A stretch of 64,000 nucleotides of DNA from assembly GCA_002748265.1 (NCBI GenBank), contig PDRY01000013.1, positions 186,001-250,000 on the forward strand, read 5' to 3'. The translations under genes and the position numbers were made by a program. This stretch comes from Rhodobacterales bacterium (lineage in GTDB: Bacteria; Pseudomonadota; Alphaproteobacteria; Rhodobacterales; Rhodobacteraceae). Below are positions 52,500 to 61,052 of this stretch, in pieces. The notes beneath the pieces are model-generated. The model saw only the letters and a list, made by a program, of their open reading frames with translations, did not search any database and was not told the DNA's origin. How positions within the stretch are numbered: position 1 is the first letter of the stretch; each line of letters opens with the position of its first letter.

Positions 52500-53771
52500 A
52501 TGACACTCAACAGACGGATGTTCCTGGGCACGACCCTTGCGGCGACGGGTGCTTTGGCCGCGCCGACGGTCTGGGCCCAGTCCACCGGGCGCCCGCGCGT
52601 CGTGGTCGTGGGCGGCGGCGCAGGCGGGGCAACCGCCGCGCGTTACATTGCCAAAGACAGCGATGGGGCGATCGACGTCACCCTGATCGAGCCGTCGCGC
52701 ACCTACTACACCTGCTTCTTCTCGAACCTCTATCTGGGCGGGATGCGCAGCTTTGAAAGCCTGGGCCATACCTATGGCGGGCTGGCTGCGGGCGGCGTCA
52801 ATGTTGTGCATGACTGGGTGGTCGGGGTCGACCGGGATGCCAGGATGGTGATGACGGCGGGCGGCCACACGCTGCCCTATGACAAGCTGATCGTGAGCCC
52901 CGGCATTGATTTTGTCGAAGGCTCTGTTCCCGGTTGGGATGTGTCGGCGCAAAACGCGATGCCCCATGCCTACAAGGCGGGCAGCCAGACCCAGCTTCTG
53001 CGGGCCCAGCTTGAGGCGATGCCCGAAGGCGGGACCTTTGCCATGGTCGCGCCGCCCAACCCCTATCGCTGCCCGCCCGGACCCTATGAGCGGATTTCGA
53101 TGGTGGCGCACTACCTCAAGGAGAATAACCCCACCGCGAAGATCCTGATCGCTGACCCGAAGGAGAAGTTCTCCAAACAGGGGCTGTTCGAAGAGGGCTG
53201 GAACGCGCATTACAGCGGCATGATCACCCGCATCGGGCCGGATTTTGGGGGCGGAAACACCTCGGTCAATCCGGCGGAGATGACGGTGGATATCGACGGC
53301 GACGTGAACAAGGTCGATGTGTGCAACGTGATCCCGGCCCAGAAGGCGGGCAAGGTCGCCGCCGATGCGGGCCTGACCGATGACAGCGGCTGGGCGCCGG
53401 TGAACGCGGCGGACATGTCCTCCAAGGTGGATGAGAACATCCACGTGTTGGGCGATGCGGCGGCGCAGGGCGATATGCCGAAATCGGGCTTCTCGGCCAA
53501 CAGCCAGGCGAAGGTCTGCGCGATGGCGGTGCGCGGGGCTTTGACCGGGTCCAAGGTGTTCCCGGCGCGCTTTGCAAACACTTGCTGGTCGCTGATCTCT
53601 CCGGACAATGGCGTGAAGGTCGGGGCGTCCTATGAGGCGACCGAAGAAAAGATCGCCAAGACCGAAGGCTTCATCAGCCAGACCGGAGAGGACGCCGCCT
53701 TGCGCAAGACCACCTATGAGGAGAGTGTCGGCTGGTATGACGGCATCACCTCCGACATGTTCGGCGGCTGA
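52500..53771 (+). CDS. soxF: SoxF, flavocytochrome c sulfide dehydrogenase flavoprotein
   Basis: 423 residues. Tat signal NRRMFLGTTLAATGALAAP, then the FAD motif VVVVGGGAGGATAAR near residue 34, YDKLIVSPGIDF near 125 and HVLGDAAAQGDMPKSG near 315. Redox Cys positions fit flavocytochrome c sulfide dehydrogenase (RTYYTCFFSN; PYRCPPGPYER). It oxidises sulfide and passes electrons to SoxE. GGGAGG precedes the ATG. Confidence 0.92.
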   Translation: MTLNRRMFLGTTLAATGALAAPTVWAQSTGRPRVVVVGGGAGGATAARYIAKDSDGAIDVTLIEPSRTYYTCFFSNLYLGGMRSFESLGHTYGGLAAGGVNVVHDWVVGVDRDARMVMTAGGHTLPYDKLIVSPGIDFVEGSVPGWDVSAQNAMPHAYKAGSQTQLLRAQLEAMPEGGTFAMVAPPNPYRCPPGPYERISMVAHYLKENNPTAKILIADPKEKFSKQGLFEEGWNAHYSGMITRIGPDFGGGNTSVNPAEMTVDIDGDVNKVDVCNVIPAQKAGKVAADAGLTDDSGWAPVNAADMSSKVDENIHVLGDAAAQGDMPKSGFSANSQAKVCAMAVRGALTGSKVFPARFANTCWSLISPDNGVKVGASYEATEEKIAKTEGFISQTGEDAALRKTTYEESVGWYDGITSDMFGG

Positions 53772-53791
53772 TCCCGACCCCATGCAGATCG

Positions 53792-53821
53792 CGGGGCCGG
53801 CGTTCCGGCCCCGTTTTTCTT
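53792..53821 (+). terminator. Rho-independent terminator after soxF
   Basis: Perfect stem CGGGGCCGG/CCGGCCCCG with a four-base loop, followed by TTTTTCTT. It marks the end of the sox region. Confidence 0.92.
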
Positions 53822-53836
53822 GGAAGGATATGTTTT

Positions 53837-54268
53837 ATGCGAAAGACCCTCACCGCCCTTGCCCTGATGCTGGCCATGCCCGCAACGGCGCAAGATCTTG
53901 TGACCTATGAGGCCGAGGGCGGCTTTGACGATGTCGCCTTTGCGCTTGAAAACGCGATCATCTCGCGCGGGTTGGTGGTGGACCATGTCAGCCATGTCGG
54001 TGAGATGCTGGCCCGCACCGGCGCCGATGTGGGCGCCTCCGAAGATCTGTTCGTCGCGGCGGATGTCTATCAGTTCTGCTCGGCCAGCCTGTCGCGCAAG
54101 GTGATGGAGGCCGATCCGCTGAACATCGTGCACTGCCCCTATGGCGTGTTCGTCGCGGATAGCGGGGACGGCGTGAGCGTTGGCTATCGCGTCTACCCGG
54201 ACGGCGCCATGCAGGAGGTGCAGGCGCTGTTGGACGGGATCGCGCGGGAGGCGGCCGAAGGGTTCTGA
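53837..54268 (+). CDS. DUF302 family periplasmic protein
   Basis: 143 residues with a Sec signal peptide (MRKTLTALALMLAMPATA, cleavage near 18). The body FDDVAFALENAIISRGLVV ... LNIVHCPYGVFVA matches the DUF302 fold. Proteins of this family often sit beside sulfur-oxidation genes; the function is unknown. It lies right after the soxF terminator with GGAAGG upstream of its ATG. Confidence 0.72.
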   Translation: MRKTLTALALMLAMPATAQDLVTYEAEGGFDDVAFALENAIISRGLVVDHVSHVGEMLARTGADVGASEDLFVAADVYQFCSASLSRKVMEADPLNIVHCPYGVFVADSGDGVSVGYRVYPDGAMQEVQALLDGIAREAAEGF

Positions 54269-54282
54269 GGCCGCGACCGGCC

Positions 54283-54333
54283 TTGGGGGCTCTGCCCCCA
54301 AACCCCCGGGATATTTGGGGCCAAAAGAAAGAG
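54283..54333 (+). repeat. Dispersed intergenic double-hairpin element, copy C
   Basis: Hairpin TTGGGGGC-TCT-GCCCCCAA (54283-54301), a CCCCC linker, then GGATATTTGGGGCCAAAAG, where TTTGG/CCAAA forms the second stem in place of TATTTG/CAAATA. The paired changes keep the second hairpin. It lies between the DUF302 and DjlA-like genes. Confidence 0.7.
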
Positions 54334-54381
54334 CGCCGGTGCTCCATTGTGCAGGAGCAGCATGGGGCCTAGGGTGCGGGC

Positions 54382-55056
54382 ATGTCGATCTGGACCCGGA
54401 TAACCGATGCTCTGGCCGCCTTGCGCGAGGGCGAGGCGCTGTCGGACGTGTTTGCGCGGCTGCGCACCCCGCCCGAGCGGCGGGCGGCCTTTGCCATCGC
54501 CGTGATCGCTTTGGGCGCCAAGATGGCCAAGGCCGACGGGCAGGTGACCCGCGATGAGGTGGCCGCGTTCCGGCGGGTGTTCACCATTCCCGAGGGCGAG
54601 GAAAAGAACGCCGCGCGGGTGTTCAACCTTGCCCGTCAGGACGTCGCGGGGTTTGAGACCTATGCGCGGCGGATCCGGGCCATGTACGGGGAGGAGGGGT
54701 CTTCGACCCTGTGCGACCTGATGGACGGGCTGTTCCACATCGCCATGGCCGATGGGGAATACCACCCGGCGGAAGATGCCTTCCTGCGGCGCGTGGCGGA
54801 GGCGTTCGGGCTCTCCGATCAGCGGTTTTCCCATCTGCGGGCGCGGTTTGTGCCAGAGGCCGAACGTGATCCCTATGAGGTTCTGGGCGTGCAGCCCGGT
54901 GATGACATGGAGGTGATCCGCGCCGCCTGGCGGGCCGCCGTCCGCGAAAGTCACCCGGATCGGTTGCTGGCGCGCGGGGTGCCGGAAGAGGCGGTGAAGC
55001 TGGCGCAGGACCGCTTGATCGACGTGAACCGCGCCTGGGAGCAGATCAACGGATGA
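54382..55056 (+). CDS. DjlA-like protein with TerB and J domains
   Basis: 224 residues: N-terminal TerB-like helical domain (FAIAVIALGAKMAKADGQVT at about 37-56; LMDGLFHIAMADGEYHPAED near 113) and a C-terminal J domain with the HPD motif in ESHPDRLLA near 195. It lacks the DjlA membrane segment, so it is probably a cytoplasmic DnaK co-chaperone. It overlaps the next gene by four bases. Confidence 0.82.
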   Translation: MSIWTRITDALAALREGEALSDVFARLRTPPERRAAFAIAVIALGAKMAKADGQVTRDEVAAFRRVFTIPEGEEKNAARVFNLARQDVAGFETYARRIRAMYGEEGSSTLCDLMDGLFHIAMADGEYHPAEDAFLRRVAEAFGLSDQRFSHLRARFVPEAERDPYEVLGVQPGDDMEVIRAAWRAAVRESHPDRLLARGVPEEAVKLAQDRLIDVNRAWEQING

Positions 55057-56048
55057 GGCTGGCGACCTACAATGTCGAGTGGTTTCACCGCCTGTTCGAT
55101 GATGCGGGCCATATCCTGGATGACGGCGCCTGGTCGTCGCGGCGGGACGTGACGCGGGCCCAGCAGCTCCATGCTCTGGCGCGGGTGTTTCGGGCGATGG
55201 ATGCCGACGGCGTGATGATCATCGAGGCACCCGATGCCCATGCGCGGCGCGACGGGATCGCGGCGCTTGAAAACTTCGCGGCGCGGTTCGATCTGCGGGC
55301 GCGCAAGGCGGTGATGGGTTTTGTGAACGAGACCCAGCAAGAGATCGCCTTCCTCTATGACCCCGATGTGATGAGCGCCCAGCACGATCCGCGTGACGCC
55401 GGTGCGCCGCGTTTCGATGAAACGTTCCGACTGGACCTGGACACCGACGATTTCCCCGATCCGGTGCGGTGGTCGAAGCCTCCGCTGGAGCTGGAGGTGC
55501 AGGTGAAGGGCGGGCCTAGGCTGCGGCTGATCGGGGTGCATGCGAAATCCAAGGCGCCCCATGGCGCCACCGACCCGGACGCGATCTTGCGCCTGTCGAT
55601 CGAGAACCGGCGCAAGCAACTCGCGCAGTGCATCTGGTTGCGGGAGCGGGTGGAGGCCCATCTGACGGCGGGGGACAGCGTGATCGTTTTGGGCGATTTC
55701 AACGACGGCCCCGGCCTTGATGAGTTCGAGCAGCTCTTCGGGCGCTCCAGCGTCGAGGTCGTTCTAGGGGAGGTCGGGCCCACAGGGCTGCACGATCCCC
55801 ACGCGCGGCAGGTGCTGGCGCAGCGGATCGGGGTGAGCCCCTCCACCGCGCGGTTCTATTTCGCGCCCGAACATCGCTACATGGAAGCGATGCTGGATTA
55901 CATCATGCTGTCCCCGGACCTGATGGCGCGCGATCCCAAATGGCGCATCTGGCATCCGTTCGACGACCCTGAATGTTTCCATGATCGCGGTATGCAGCAG
56001 GCTCTGCTGACCGCCTCGGATCATTTTCCGGTCACCGTTGATCTGTGA
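55053..56048 (+). CDS. Endonuclease/exonuclease/phosphatase family protein
   Basis: 331 residues with the EEP fold: RLATYNVEWFHRLF at the start (Asn metal ligand), IIEAPDAHARRD near 50 (Glu), IGVHAKSKAP near 150, VIVLGDFNDGPG near 210 (Asp-Asn) and the closing TASDHFPVTVDL (Asp-His). The target, nucleic acid or phospholipid-like, cannot be told from sequence. No signal peptide. It overlaps the DjlA-like gene. Confidence 0.78.
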   Translation: MRLATYNVEWFHRLFDDAGHILDDGAWSSRRDVTRAQQLHALARVFRAMDADGVMIIEAPDAHARRDGIAALENFAARFDLRARKAVMGFVNETQQEIAFLYDPDVMSAQHDPRDAGAPRFDETFRLDLDTDDFPDPVRWSKPPLELEVQVKGGPRLRLIGVHAKSKAPHGATDPDAILRLSIENRRKQLAQCIWLRERVEAHLTAGDSVIVLGDFNDGPGLDEFEQLFGRSSVEVVLGEVGPTGLHDPHARQVLAQRIGVSPSTARFYFAPEHRYMEAMLDYIMLSPDLMARDPKWRIWHPFDDPECFHDRGMQQALLTASDHFPVTVDL

Positions 56049-56087
56049 TCTCTTGGGCCAGAGCCCGAAAGCGCCTATATTGGCGGC

Positions 56088-56444
56088 ATGAGACAGATCG
56101 TTCTTGCCATCGCCCTGGCCGTCTCGGCCAGCACTGCTACAGCCCAGGATGAGACCGCCGAAGGTCTCAGCCTCATTGAGCGCGGCGCGCAGCTCTTGCT
56201 GGAAGGGTTCATGAAGGACATGGACCCGGTGATCGAAGATTTCCGCGCCATGGCCGAGGAGTTCGGCCCCAAGATGGCCGAGATGATGGAGCAGATGGGG
56301 CCGGCCTTTGCCGAGCTTGCCAACCGCATCGACGACATCCGCAACTACGAGGCGCCCGAGATCCTGCCCAACGGGGATATCATCATCCGCCGCCGCCCGG
56401 ATGCGCCGGTCTTTGATGGTCAGGGGGGCGAGATCGAGCTCTAG
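56088..56444 (+). CDS. Small secreted protein of unknown function
   Basis: 118 residues with a Sec signal peptide (MRQIVLAIALAVSASTATAQ). The mature part is an acidic, Met-rich helix (DPVIEDFRAMAEEFGPKMAE) followed by YEAPEILPNGDIIIRRRPDA. Proteins of this size and pattern are common in Rhodobacterales, but no function is known to me. It is convergent with ppx, with three bases between them. Confidence 0.6.
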   Translation: MRQIVLAIALAVSASTATAQDETAEGLSLIERGAQLLLEGFMKDMDPVIEDFRAMAEEFGPKMAEMMEQMGPAFAELANRIDDIRNYEAPEILPNGDIIIRRRPDAPVFDGQGGEIEL

Positions 56445-56447
56445 TGC

Positions 56448-58001
56448 CTAGCCGCGTTTGACCTTCGCGGTGCCGCCCAGCGTGGCCGCGAGCGAGTCGA
56501 GTCGGCTTTCCGCGACTTCCCCAAACAATGGCGCCGCAGCGGGCGTCAGGTGCAAGGTCAGCTCGCGTTTCTTGGGGCGCCAGGACAGGCCAGCGGGCTG
56601 CTGGCCCGGTTTTTGCCACAGCATGGCGCCCAGCCGCATCGCCTTGCCCAGAATCTCGGCCTCGTGGCGGAGCTTTTCGGGCAACAGGCCGAGGATCGGC
56701 GCGAAGCGCTCGGTGGGGGCCTTGTTGGCGTAGCGATGCATCATCGCAGTGCCCAGGAACACCCGCTCCTGATGGGACATGCCTGACAGGTTCGCGCGGG
56801 TCGCGTATTCGAAGCAGGTTTCGGCCCGGTAATCGGGATGGGAGCGCCAGGCGACATCGTGCAGCAGGCAGGCCGCGCGGTGCAGGCGCTGTTGCGCGGG
56901 TTTGGCCGCAGAGAAGAGCGGGGCAACGAAAGCGTGGAGCGTGTCTCCGAAGCCGGGGGCACGGGCGTCTTTGGATTCGGCAAAGAGCGCCGCTTCGATC
57001 AGCGGATCGCGCGCGCGCAGGCGGCCCGGCATCTGCTCGTAGAGCATGCCTTCGCGGATGCCGTAGGAGCTGATGCAGATGTCGCGCGGTTTGAACCGGC
57101 GCACCAGCTCGCGCAGCACGAGGCTGGCGATGGGGACAAGCGCCATCCGGCTGGAGGAAATGCCGCAGGCGCTGCGCAGGGCTTCGAGGTTGGCGCTGTC
57201 GATCAGCTGGCCGCTGCGCGAGATGTCGGGGCGCGACATCTGGTATTCGTGGAGCACGTGGAGCGGGTAGCCCCGGCGGTGCATGTCGATCTTGGCGATG
57301 GCCCGCCACGAGCCGCCCACGAGGTAGAGATGTTCCCCCGCAGGCTCGCCAAGCGATTCGAACAGATCCTCTACGGTGCGGGCGATGTGCTTCTTCATCG
57401 CCTTGCGCCCGCCGCTGAGCCCCATGAGCCGCTGCGGGCCCAGATCCGAGGTCAGGCGCTGCCCCACGGTACCGCCAGCAAGCTTTGCCAGCTCCATCGA
57501 GGAGCCGCCGATATCGCAGACCAGCCCGTTCGCATCGGGCCAGCCCAGCAGGACCCCCTGAGCGGAGAGCCGGGCTTCTTCTTCGCCGTCAATGACATAG
57601 AGCTCGATGCCAGTGCGTTCCTTGACCTCTTTGCAAAAGGCCGGGCCGTCTTCGGCGTCGCGCACGGCGGCCGTTGCGACGGTGGTCAGCGGCGTGATGT
57701 CCATGCTCTGAGCGAGCGCGGCGAAGCGGTCGAGCGCGGCAAGCGCGCGGATCCGCCCTTCGGGGTTGAGCTGGCCGCTCTCGCGCAGGCCAAGCCCGAG
57801 CCCGCACAGCACCTTTTCATTGAAGAAATAGGCCGGGCTGCGCGCCGCGCCGTCGAACACCACCAACCGCACGGAGTTGGAGCCGACATCGACCACTCCG
57901 ACCCGCGACAGCGCGCGGGCTTCCGGGTCTGTGAAAACGGGGCGAGCAAAGGGCACGGCGTCGGGGTGATCGGTCACGAGCATGGCTCCGGAATGGGACA
58001 T
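56448..58001 (-). CDS. ppx: Exopolyphosphatase, Ppx/GppA family
   Basis: 517 residues of the ASKHA fold: VVDVGSNSVRLVVFDG near residue 35, TVATAAVRDAEDG near 110, LVCDIGGSSMELAKL near 165, and a C-terminal HD-type helical domain (RAACLLHDVAWRSHPDY near 370). It hydrolyses polyphosphate or pppGpp. The first ATG (58001) is used; a second, six codons on, is possible. No clear ribosome-binding site decides between them. Confidence 0.88.
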   Translation of the reverse strand: MSHSGAMLVTDHPDAVPFARPVFTDPEARALSRVGVVDVGSNSVRLVVFDGAARSPAYFFNEKVLCGLGLGLRESGQLNPEGRIRALAALDRFAALAQSMDITPLTTVATAAVRDAEDGPAFCKEVKERTGIELYVIDGEEEARLSAQGVLLGWPDANGLVCDIGGSSMELAKLAGGTVGQRLTSDLGPQRLMGLSGGRKAMKKHIARTVEDLFESLGEPAGEHLYLVGGSWRAIAKIDMHRRGYPLHVLHEYQMSRPDISRSGQLIDSANLEALRSACGISSSRMALVPIASLVLRELVRRFKPRDICISSYGIREGMLYEQMPGRLRARDPLIEAALFAESKDARAPGFGDTLHAFVAPLFSAAKPAQQRLHRAACLLHDVAWRSHPDYRAETCFEYATRANLSGMSHQERVFLGTAMMHRYANKAPTERFAPILGLLPEKLRHEAEILGKAMRLGAMLWQKPGQQPAGLSWRPKKRELTLHLTPAAAPLFGEVAESRLDSLAATLGGTAKVKRG

Positions 58002-58084
58002 GGGCGGGGCGCCCGGCGCGGGGGCACGTTAGGCCGCAATGGCCGGAAAGGGAAGGGTTTTGCGCGCCGTGGCGCGCCGGGGAG

Positions 58085-58148
58085 CGGGGGCTTTGCCCCC
58101 CTTGGCCTGCGGCCAATTCCCCCCAAGGTATTTGCCGCAAATAAGAAG
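58085..58148 (+). repeat. Dispersed intergenic double-hairpin element, copy D
   Basis: GGGGGC-TTT-GCCCCC (58086-58100), then CTTGGCCTGCGGCCAATTCC with a small GGCC stem, then AAGGTATTTG-CCG-CAAATAAGAAG (58125-58148) with six-base arms. The first half matches copy B; the tail matches copies A and E. It fills part of the 306-base gap between ppx and yajC, which has no gene. Confidence 0.8.
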
Positions 58149-58223
58149 TGCCGGGCGCGGCGATCCCGGCGAATGCGCCATGGGGCGGGCAAAGCGGGGG
58201 CACAGACGTGTGGGGTTGGTGGA

Positions 58224-58283
58224 CAAAGTCGCGGCCCGGCGATAGCGTGCCGCGACTTTGACGGCCCGGTGTTCGGCGCCGTC
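58224..58283 (+). promoter_or_regulatory. Tandem hairpins in the leader of the yajC-secDF operon
   Basis: A perfect 12-bp inverted repeat CAAAGTCGCGGC/GCCGCGACTTTG (58224-58260, 13-base loop) is followed directly by GACGGC/GCCGTC (58260-58283). The pair ends 13 bases before AAGGAG of yajC. There is no T-run, so it is more likely a leader structure or operator than a terminator. Whether the promoter lies upstream is not visible. Confidence 0.55.
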
Positions 58284-58307
58284 GATCCGGCTTTGAAGGA
58301 GTAGCCC

Positions 58308-58589
58308 ATGCAAGGTGGCCTGTCCCAGTTTGTCCCCCTGATTCTGATCTTTGCGATCATGTATTTCCTGCTGATCCGTCCGCAGCAGAAGAAGCTGAAG
58401 GAGCACCAGTCGATGGTGGCCGCGCTGCGCCGCGGGGATCAGATCGTCACGCAAGGCGGCATCATCGGTAAGGTGTCCAAGGTGAAGGACGAGCGCGAAG
58501 TTGAGGTCGAGATCGCCTCGGGCGTTCACATTCGCGTGGTGCGCGGCACGATTGCCGAGGTCATCAACAAGACCGAGCCGGTGGAGTAA
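58308..58589 (+). CDS. yajC: YajC, Sec translocon accessory subunit
   Basis: 93 residues: one membrane helix (LSQFVPLILIFAIMYFLLIR) followed by PQQKKLKEHQSMVAALRRGD and the conserved small domain VVTQGGIIGKVSKV (here IVTQGGIIGKVSKV). YajC associates with SecD-SecF. AAGGAG lies eight bases before the ATG. It heads the operon. Confidence 0.95.
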   Translation: MQGGLSQFVPLILIFAIMYFLLIRPQQKKLKEHQSMVAALRRGDQIVTQGGIIGKVSKVKDEREVEVEIASGVHIRVVRGTIAEVINKTEPVE

Positions 58590-58596
58590 CACCCTC

Positions 58597-59382
58597 ATGG
58601 GTCCTTTTGCTCTGACATCCGCGCTTGTGCTGTCTTTGGGATGGGTGCTTGTGTTCGGAGTGGCCCCGCACGCGCCGGTCCCGGGGCCCACCACGGATGT
58701 TCCGGCCACGCCGTCCATCGACGATGGCCTGAAGGGCGCGCAATGCTGGCGTCCGGTTTTCGCTGGCGATGCCAGCGACAGCGACATAGCGGGCGCCATG
58801 GCGGTGCTGTCCGCCAGAGCGGCTGCGATGGGCATCGGCGCCGCCGAGCATCTGGACCCGGCGGAGATCGCTTTGACCGCCCCCTTGCCGGACGGCCTTT
58901 GGCAACGCGGGCAGGTTATGATCGCGGAAGTGCTCGAGGCCGGTGCGCTGCCGTCGGCTGCCATCCCCGAGGGGGCACTGACCGATGCGTCGGGGCGGGA
59001 ATGGCTTTTGCCGGGGGCTCCGATCGCTGCGGATGGTCGGCTGATCGTTGCGGCGTATCCCGTCGATGACATGACTCGCGCGATGGGCGTCAATATCGAG
59101 CTGAGCGCCCAGGCCGCCGTGGTTCTGGGAGACCTGACGGAGCGGCTTGCTGCGCAGACCCCTCCGGGCCGTGTCGTGATCGCGCTTGACGGCGTGGCGC
59201 TGACCGCCCCCACGGTGATGATGCGGATCGACGGTGGTGCCGCGCAGATCACCGGCCATATGACGTCGCGGGAAGCAGCGGAAACCGCTGCGGTCCTTGC
59301 GGCCGGACCGCTTCCGGTCCAGATCACAGATGTCTCGGGTCCGGTGCCGTGCGGCGACTGGATCGAAACCACAAGGAACTGA
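58597..59382 (+). CDS. SecD-P1-like membrane-anchored protein between yajC and secD
   Basis: 261 residues with one N-terminal hydrophobic segment (LTSALVLSLGWVLVFGVA) and a domain that resembles the periplasmic P1 head of SecD: VVIALDGVALTAPTVMMRIDGGAAQITGH is split here as VVIALDGVALTAP, then RIDGGAAQITGH, then SREAAETAAVLAAGPLPVQI. In SecD the matching segment is LDDEVVSAPQI ... GSGQITGRF ... LAVLLRAGALPAEL. It lacks the SecD membrane domain. It probably assists or regulates SecDF, which is inference. Confidence 0.7.
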   Translation: MGPFALTSALVLSLGWVLVFGVAPHAPVPGPTTDVPATPSIDDGLKGAQCWRPVFAGDASDSDIAGAMAVLSARAAAMGIGAAEHLDPAEIALTAPLPDGLWQRGQVMIAEVLEAGALPSAAIPEGALTDASGREWLLPGAPIAADGRLIVAAYPVDDMTRAMGVNIELSAQAAVVLGDLTERLAAQTPPGRVVIALDGVALTAPTVMMRIDGGAAQITGHMTSREAAETAAVLAAGPLPVQITDVSGPVPCGDWIETTRN

Positions 59383-59389
59383 GCGTCTC

Positions 59390-61051
59390 ATGTTGCACAT
59401 TCCCCTTTGGCGTCGGCTGGCCATTGTTCTCACCTGTCTGGTGGGGTTGGCCCTTGCGATGCCGAATATTTTCTACAACCGCGTGGAGCGGTCCAACGAT
59501 GCCGAGGCGGTGATGGCCGAAGGTCTGGCCGATGAGGATCTGGCCAGCGAAGCGTCGCTTTGGCCGTCGTTCCTGCCTGACGGGTTGGTCAATCTGGGGC
59601 TCGACCTGCGGGGCGGGGCGCATCTTCTGGCCGAAGTGAAAGTCGAAGATGTCTATGCCACCCGTATGGACAGCCTTTGGCCCGAGCTGCGGGACACGCT
59701 GGTTGCGGAGCGGGACCGGCTGGGGTTTGTGACCCGCGAAGACAGCGCCCCCGATGTGCTGTCGGTCAAGATTTCCAATCCCGAAGAGATGCCCCGCGCG
59801 TTGGAACTGGTGCGGGGGCTGGCGCGTCCGGTCGCCGGGCTGACCGGGGTCGGGCAATCCGATCTGGAGGTCACCGCCTCCAATGGGGTGCTGACCGTGC
59901 GCCTGAGCGAGGCCGAGCAGGCCGCGACCGATGATCGCACCGTGCGTCAGGCTTTGGAGATTGTGCGCCGCCGGATCGACGAGGTCGGCACGCGTGAGCC
60001 TTCGATCCAGCGGGTCGGGGATCGCCGCATCCTGGTGCAGGTGCCCGGTGTCGGGTCGGCCCAGGAGGTCAAGGACCTGATCGGCACGACCGCGCAGTTG
60101 TCTTTCCGCCCGGTGGTGAGCCGCACGGGCGATGCGAACGCGCCCGTTGACAGCGGCCAGGTGCTGCTGCCGAGCCTCAATGAGCCGAACACGTTTTACG
60201 TTCTGGAGCGCGCCGCCGTTGTCACGGGCGAGGATCTGACCGACGCCCAGCCCGCTTTTGATCAGAACGGCCAGCCGTCGGTGAACTTCCGCTTTGGCCC
60301 CCATGGCGCGCGGCTCTTCGGGCAATATACATCGCAGAATGTGGGCGCTCTGTTCGCCATTGTGCTGGATGATGAGGTGGTCTCTGCCCCGCAGATCCGT
60401 GAGGCGATCACGGGCGGCTCGGGCCAGATCACCGGACGGTTCACGCTGGAGGAAAGCACCCAGCTGGCCGTGCTGCTGCGCGCAGGCGCCTTGCCTGCGG
60501 AGCTGACCTTCCTGGAAGAACGCACCATCGGCCCCGAGCTGGGGCAGGACAGCATCGAGGCGGGCGCTCTCGCCTGTGCCGTGGCCTTTGCGGCGGTGAT
60601 GGTGTTCATGCTGCTCAGCTACGGGCTGTTCGGGCTCTTCGCCGATATTGCCCTGATCATCAACGTGGGCCTTATCTTTGGCCTTCTGAGCCTGATTGGC
60701 GCCACGCTGACACTGCCCGGCATCGCGGGGATCGTGCTCACCATCGGGATGGCGGTGGACGCCAACGTGCTGGTGTTCGAGCGGATCCGGGAGGAGCTGA
60801 AAACCGCCCGAGGCCCGGCCCGCGCGATTGAGCTGGGCTATGAAAAGGCCCTGTCGGCCATCGTGGATGCCAATATCACGACGCTGATCACGGCCGGCAT
60901 CTTGTTCTTCATGGGCTCTGGCCCGGTGAAGGGCTTTGCCGTGACGCTGGGGCTGGGGATCATCACCTCGGTCTTTACTGCGATCTTCGTGACACGCCTG
61001 ATCGTGGTCACGTGGTTCGACGCCCGCCGCCCCAAAACCATCGAGGTCTGA
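59390..61051 (+). CDS. secD: SecD, Sec translocon proton-driven export subunit
   Basis: 553 residues: first membrane helix (LAIVLTCLVGLALAMPNIFY), periplasmic P1 region with NLGLDLRGGAHLLAEV near residue 65, and the head IVLDDEVVSAPQIREAITG near 325. Five membrane helices follow, with GMAVDANVLVFERIREEL near 470 carrying the conserved Asp for proton coupling. It pulls translocating proteins into the periplasm with SecF. The ATG at 59390 follows the stop of the previous gene by seven bases. Confidence 0.96.
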   Translation: MLHIPLWRRLAIVLTCLVGLALAMPNIFYNRVERSNDAEAVMAEGLADEDLASEASLWPSFLPDGLVNLGLDLRGGAHLLAEVKVEDVYATRMDSLWPELRDTLVAERDRLGFVTREDSAPDVLSVKISNPEEMPRALELVRGLARPVAGLTGVGQSDLEVTASNGVLTVRLSEAEQAATDDRTVRQALEIVRRRIDEVGTREPSIQRVGDRRILVQVPGVGSAQEVKDLIGTTAQLSFRPVVSRTGDANAPVDSGQVLLPSLNEPNTFYVLERAAVVTGEDLTDAQPAFDQNGQPSVNFRFGPHGARLFGQYTSQNVGALFAIVLDDEVVSAPQIREAITGGSGQITGRFTLEESTQLAVLLRAGALPAELTFLEERTIGPELGQDSIEAGALACAVAFAAVMVFMLLSYGLFGLFADIALIINVGLIFGLLSLIGATLTLPGIAGIVLTIGMAVDANVLVFERIREELKTARGPARAIELGYEKALSAIVDANITTLITAGILFFMGSGPVKGFAVTLGLGIITSVFTAIFVTRLIVVTWFDARRPKTIEV

Positions 61052-61052
61052 C

